This document shows, piece after piece, positions 58,637 to 64,000 of a DNA stretch of 64,000 bases (the stretch's first letter is position 1; each line of letters opens with the position of its first letter). The notes below the pieces were generated by a model, which searched no databases, had not been told where the DNA came from, and was given only the letters and a program-made list of their open reading frames with translations. Origin of the DNA: Corydoras sp. C115 (Eukaryota; Chordata; Actinopteri; Siluriformes; Callichthyidae); contig JAFMOC010000025.1 in the NCBI GenBank assembly GCA_019802505.1, positions 1,111,001-1,175,000 on the forward strand, given 5' to 3'. Made by a program: the position numbers and the translations under genes.

Positions 58637-61600
58637 ATGCCGGCGTACTTTCAAAGACCGGAGAACGCTCTGAAAAGAGCAAATGGTAAGCGCGTGTCTG
58701 GTTAAGCTGCATCATGGCGGCGTCGCCATATTTTTTTTTGAGCGAACACGAAGCAGGCCGAGTGTTACAAAATGTAGCGTTTGATCTCCGAATTCCGACT
58801 TTATATCTCAGAAATCGGACTCAGTATGTCTATTTTGTTTGCCTTAGATTTTTTGCTAGGTCAAAATCAGGCCAATGGCCGAGTCCCAATTTGACAATTC
58901 TGTACAGTGTGTCTGAATGGGATGCTGTGTCCTATGTAGTGTGAGTCCACGATTTGGAACCAAGCCATTGTTTCCTTATAACTAGGCCAATTGAAGACTA
59001 ACTGTAACGACAACAAATTCTCCATATTTTTTAGCTCTACGTGTTACGCATATCACAAATAAAGTTGTTTATTATATTTAGGATAACAGTGTGTATTTGT
59101 AAATACCATTAGCAGCTAGTTTATCAGGATAAGCGCGCTAACACGAACTAAACCATATGTTTCTCAGTTTTAAAACGGCGCCCCGGTTGCGTTCTAAAGG
59201 ATATTATAATATATGTTTAATCGATATTATATCGTCGCATCATCGTTTGTTTGGTTCAATTTGGCTTTATGTTGATTCTGACTGCATGATTCTGTTGCAG
59301 ATCTGCTCAGTAACATTTGCTATGGTATCTAGAGGAATCATTCATAATGAATAAAAAAAGGGTTTAAACTTCCCTTTCAGGTCGCTAATGTATTTAGACG
59401 TCCCTTGTTGTCTGTTGTACTATGTGGGCCAGATACTCATCAGATTAAGACCAGGTAGAAAGCAGGTAACTTGCTGCTATCTGTGTGTTTATAATAAGTC
59501 AAAATCTTGAGAGACCAAGTCGGAATCTTTTTTTCTCTCTCCCATAATCAGAATACTTTATTAATCCCTAGAGGGAAATTGCAGAAGACTTGAGAGACCA
59601 AGTCAGAATTCTGATGTTTTATTATTTAGTTAAATATTGTTTTATTATTAAATGCCAGAATTCTGAGATACTTGTGCCTTCGTGTGGGAAATGGGTTTTC
59701 ATAATAATCAATCTTAAAAATATACATTTAATAGTGTGTAAACTAATCCGGCTTAAACCACGGTATGCTTTTGTCACTGTGCCATGTGAGTAATTTCAAA
59801 CATGTTATCAGTTAAAGGTTGCAAAATTTAGTGGATATTGATGTTGAAGGTCCAGTGTTGCCAAAATGTTTGTATCTGTAAATGACCAGTTTATAACAGT
59901 CTAAATGCACCACTGATTTTGTCCTTCACAGACATTAAGATAACAGCTGGTTATCTGGAGTTATCAGTTTAAACATGTAGCCATTTTCTTTTTCCACAGA
60001 GTTTCTGGAAGTTGGCAAAAAGCAACCAGCTCTTGATGTGCTTTATGATGTCATCAAGAGCAAAAAACATCGAACATGGCAGAAGATCCACGAGCCGATC
60101 ATGCTCAAGTACCTGGAGCTGTGTGTGGACCTGCGCAAGAGCCATCTGGCAAAGGAGGGCCTTTACCAGTACAAGAACATCTGTCAGCAGGTTGCCAATG
60201 TTTTAGATAATATGCTTTACTTTGCTTTTACTTTCACTCCATTAACATTTCAGGTTTAAAATATATCTCCGTGCTATAAAAGAAAATGAAAGACTTGCCT
60301 CCACATCCAGGATTTAAATGCACATTTGTTCATCCTTTAAAAAAAGCCCTCTAAAGTCTACTCTCCTTTATTGTTAGTCTTTGGTACTGTCACCTTTTTT
60401 CCCCTACACTGACTATGAGACTTCTGGTCTTGTGTATCATTTGATAGACTTGTAAATGATGTTTTGTTCACTCATCCAAATAAATTAATTTGCGGTATTA
60501 AACACATATTAAACAGAGATTAGACTTTACACTTGTAAGACTATACAATACTAATTTTATACTTGGTCTGTTTTATTAAAATCTATTTAAAATAATGAAA
60601 GGTGAATATTTTAGTTTATTTTAAATATTTAGAGCATGTTTGCCTTTTTATTGATATACAATTGTAGTGTAATTTCTTCTCCCACTTTTACAAAACACAA
60701 ATATTTAAAGATAAAGTTTCTGGTTTTAACAATTAAACTTTTAAATTGTAACATCGTGTGTATGACAAATAGTTGAATTTCTAATTTGTTAAATAGATTA
60801 CCAGTGTTAATTAATTTTGTGTTCACATATGGTTTTCCATCCATCCATTATCTTCCACTTTATCCTATATTAGGGTCGCGGTGGGGTTCCCCATGCCCAT
60901 CCAGGGGAGAAGGTTTTGGGCGCTGGGCAGATGCACCCAGGACAGGGCACCAATCTATCGCTGGGCACACACTCCCTCACACAGACACGCACACATACAC
61001 ACTCTATGTTGGGCAATTTGGAGAACTCATTTGACTTGATCCATGTTTTTGTACTGTGGGAGGAAACCGGAGAACCCGGAGGAAAACCCACGCAGACACG
61101 GGGAGAACATGGAAACTCCACCCAGATGGGGATTCGAACTGGGAATCCCTAGAGCTGAGAGGCAAAACGTGCCAACCACTAAGCCACCATGCCGTCCACA
61201 TGGTTTTGATAGTGTTAATTCTTTGTTCGAACATAATTAGAATGTGTATTGTCTGTTTCAATATGTAACCTAGACCATAGAGAAAACCACATTAAGTAAA
61301 ACTAAAGCTCTCTGGGGAAAAAAAACTCCAGGATTTGGCTATGTAGCAGTTGAAGTGTAAAGCTTTAGTACTTTCTTCTGGAGCAACAGGAAATTATACT
61401 CCTAAAATAGGGTTCATGCAATAAAGCGCTTCATCACAAACTCCCAATTGTTTTGCTTATCAGGTGAATATCAAGTCCTTGGAAGATGTGGTACGTGCCT
61501 ACCTGAAACTGGCAGAGGAGAAGACTGAGACAGCCAAGGAGGAGTCACAGCAGATGGTGTTGGATATTGAGGATCTGGACAATATTCAGACTCCAGAAAG

Positions 61601-64000
61601 GTATAGCAGAATCAGAAACTATCAACCTGTGCAGCTTGATTTTAAACTTACAAATATTTTTTAAATAATGGCAATTAAATGTAATATAAGTTAATTTATG
61701 TGTTTAGGACATGAAGCGAAAAATAAACAAAAAAGATTACATAGAGACCCGATTTAGTTCAGGATGTTTTCCTTGCTTCTCAAATCCCAAATTTCATGGC
61801 CAAATCTTCTCTGTCAGGATTTAAAATAACTAAATAAAGTAACTAATTTGATTTCAAAAAGTCAAATTTAACACGATCACAAAGCCAAACACCGGAGTTA
61901 AATCAAGTTTAAAAAAATAGCATAGTAGAAAACAACACAAAGCCACAAAGGTTTTGGGACAGTGTACTGTGGTCAGATGAAACTAAATTAGAACTGTTTG
62001 GGACAATGGACCAGCGCTATGTTTGGAGGAGGAAGAACCAGGCTTATGAACAAAAGAACACCTTGCCTACTGTGAAGCATGGCGGGGGGTCAATTATGCT
62101 TTGGGTCTGTTTTGCTTCTAATGGTACAGGAAAGCTTCAACGTGTGCAGGGTACCATGAATTCCCTTCAGTACCAGGAGATCTTGTAGGAAAATGTGATG
62201 GAGTCAGTCACAAACCTGCAGCTTGGGAGACGTTGGACCTTCCAACAGGACAATGATCCGAAGCACACATCCAAGTCCACTAGAGCATGGTTGAACATGA
62301 AAGGCTGGAACATTCTAGAGTGGCCATCGCAATCACCAGACTTAAATCCAATTAAGAACCTCTGGTGGGACCTAAAGAAGGCAGTTGCAGTGCGCAAGCC
62401 TAAGAATGTGACTGAACTGGAGGCTTTTGCCCATGAAGAATGGGCTAAGATACCCATAGGTCGCTGCAAGACACTTGTGTCAAGCTATGCTTCACGCTTG
62501 AAAGCTGTCATAACTGGAAAAGGATGTTGTACTAAGTACTAAAAAATAATGTCACTAGGGGGTTGAATAAAACTGATAATGATGTGAGCACAGTAAAGAC
62601 ATTTGTGGTTATTCCATCATAAATATTATGTTATATTTGTCTAATTTATAAGTGCCTCTTTGATATAATTGTAAATAAGATGACTGAAATGATCCAAATC
62701 AATGTCAAACTGGCCAAAACACTTTATTTCAGTGGGGGTTGAATAAATTTGATCACAACTGTATGTATGGTATAATTCTCTAATTAAGTCTTTGCTTTAG
62801 AATAAACTCTAATAGGACCACTGTACAAATTTATTAAACGACTACTTGTAAAATCAGAATCAAGTATTATATATTTTTTGAAAAATTTTAATGGGCGGGG
62901 GTTATGCTGGTGGTTATTAGACAATTACATCTGGTTACAACAAATAAAATGTGCTGCTGACGTTCATACAGTGTGCTGCTGAGTGCTGTGAGTGGAGAAG
63001 ACACCCAGGACCGAACAGACCGCCTGTTGCTCACTCCTTGGGTCAAATTTTTATGGGAGTCTTACCGTCAGTGCTTGGACTTACTCCGAAACAACTCCAA
63101 AGTCGAACGTCTGTATCATGACATCGCACAGCAAGGTCTGTACTTATTGTCAATCTTTAATACCATTATAGTGCACAATGTCTTATTAGTGAGAACTGTG
63201 GTAGAGTTTGTGCTGATAAACCCTTTAAAGTAGCATGCAATAATGTAATTCTCTTCCTTTTTCTACAGCTTTTAGGTTCTGTCTGCAGTACACGCGGAAG
63301 GCTGAATTCCGTAAGCTTTGTGATAACCTGCGCATGCACCTGGGCCAGATCCAGCGCCACCACAACCAGAGCACAGCCATCAATCTTAACAACCCCGAGA
63401 GTCAGTCAATGCACCTGGAAACACGCCTGGTGCAGCTTGATAGTGCCATCAGCATGGAGCTGTGGCAGGTATGACCATACACATTATTGCTCCAGTTTCA
63501 TCTTGCATGTGTACTTTTATAATGGACTACAGCTGTCTTAAATTTTATACATACAAAATCTAAGATAAGATGTGTAAGTAATCTGTATGACCTTTTTAGG
63601 AAGCTTTCAAGGCAGTTGAGGACATCCATGGATTGTTTGCCCTTTCTAAGAAGCCTCCTAAACCTCAGCTGATGGCAAACTACTACAACAAGGTTTCTAC
63701 TGTGTTCTGGAAGTCTGGAAACGCTTTGTTCCATGCATGCACACTTCATCGACTCTACCATTTGTCCAGAGAAATGAGGAAGAACCTCACTCAGGATGAA
63801 ATGCAGAGGTGAGAATTTTATCTTTTGTTCTCATTTAAAGTAGACTGTGTCATACACTCTCAAAGAAGACTAAACTTACATGTATAATGTGTGAACGTAT
63901 GTTAAAATTTGTTTTCTACAGGATGTCCACTCGTGTGCTTCTGGCCACACTGTCCATCCCTATAACCCCTGAGCGTACCGATATTGCTCGTCTGTTAGAC
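58637..64000 (+). CDS. eif3a: eIF3 subunit A, first seven exons (runs off window)
   Basis: Largest subunit and scaffold of translation initiation factor eIF3, which sits on the 40S ribosome in the cytoplasm. Exons: 58637-58685, 60000-60190, 61464-61600, 62972-63135, 63269-63468, 63600-63808 and 63922-64000 (cut by the window edge). Together they give 343 codons in one frame. The protein starts [20 protein letters not shown] and is almost identical to the human N-terminus throughout, for example [37 protein letters not shown] and [18 protein letters not shown]. This is the helical-repeat region before the PCI domain; the PCI domain, the spectrin-like region and the C-terminal repeats lie beyond the window. 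The donor of exon 2 (CAG|GTTGCC) is weak, but the exon 3 join (QQ|VNIKS) is exactly conserved. Intron 3 carries a dead Tc1-like element, and intron 2 a SINE. Confidence 0.97.
59546..59588 (-). repeat. LINE 3' tail fragment in eif3a intron 1
   Basis: ATACTTTATTAATCCCTAGA then GGGAAATTG is the complement of a widespread fish LINE terminus. Nothing upstream of it is kept. Confidence 0.5.
60838..61198 (-). mobile_element. Rex3-tailed SINE, full length, in eif3a intron 2
   Basis: Minus orientation, (GGAT)n-type tail, complete core and tRNA head. Flanks CACATATGGTTTT and CACATGGTTTT are a near match for a target duplication. Confidence 0.92.
61940..62765 (+). pseudogene. Tc1-like transposase pseudogene in eif3a intron 3
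   Basis: In one frame from about 61953: [12 protein letters not shown] (first catalytic Asp), [30 protein letters not shown], a TAG stop at 62186-62188, then [20 protein letters not shown] (second catalytic Asp) and [18 protein letters not shown], ending TAA at 62542. The third catalytic residue, Glu in the usual NPIENLW, is Lys here (62354-62356), exactly 34 residues after the second Asp. A right terminal repeat (GGGGGTTGAATAAATTTGAT then CACAACTG) is kept at 62732-62763; the left end and the DNA-binding half are missing. Dead by three criteria. Confidence 0.9.

Noticed and set aside
58714..58944. 76-codon frame starting [17 protein letters not shown] just after eif3a exon 1
   Set aside because: It lies in intron 1, resembles no known protein, and good start context alone is not enough.

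Overview
This is a vertebrate nuclear DNA window, almost certainly from a teleost and probably an otophysan (catfish, characin or carp group). The evidence is short exons with GT..AG introns whose products match vertebrate proteins, fish retroelements (Rex3, Rex1-like, L2), tRNA-derived SINEs with a V-SINE-like core, Tc1-like and hAT transposons, and many long (TA)n/(CA)n arrays. There are no operons, prokaryotic genes, CRISPR arrays or phage.

Four protein genes are supported. (1) 1345-22847, + strand: the last six exons of ldlrap1 (ARH), a clathrin/AP-2 adaptor for LDL receptor endocytosis; its 5' exons lie before the window. (2) 30378-36506, +: a five-exon s100pbp-like gene (nuclear S100P-binding protein), recognised from its C-terminal domain. 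(3) 45706-39251, -: slc30a10, a cation-diffusion-facilitator exporter with the Asn43 metal site typical of the manganese-exporting member, in three exons. (4) 58637-64000, +: the first seven exons (343 codons) of eif3a, the large scaffold subunit of translation factor eIF3, running off the right edge. The four genes are functionally unrelated; they are simply neighbours.

Much of the rest is mobile DNA. One tRNA-derived SINE family occurs about 15 times, mostly near full length and often with matching target-site duplications. Its 3' tail resembles the 3' end of the Rex3 LINE at 16497-19285, which suggests Rex3 mobilises it. A second tRNA-SINE family carries an L2-type tail. Three copies of the first SINE are nested in one hAT element (25912-27257) that still has a perfect 8-bp target duplication. 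There are also L2 and Rex1-like LINE fragments, five degraded Tc1-like pieces, two further hAT elements, several fold-back structures (notably 113-bp arms at 47384-47759) and long dinucleotide arrays.

I found no wholly new system. The most useful leads are a possible 32-nt alternative ldlrap1 exon that would destroy its AP-2-binding helix, the SINE/LINE tail pairings, the nested hAT/SINE locus, the near-perfect inverted repeat flanked by (TA)n, and a stem-loop just downstream of slc30a10. Gene identities and splice sites come from reading by eye; no alignment or search was run.
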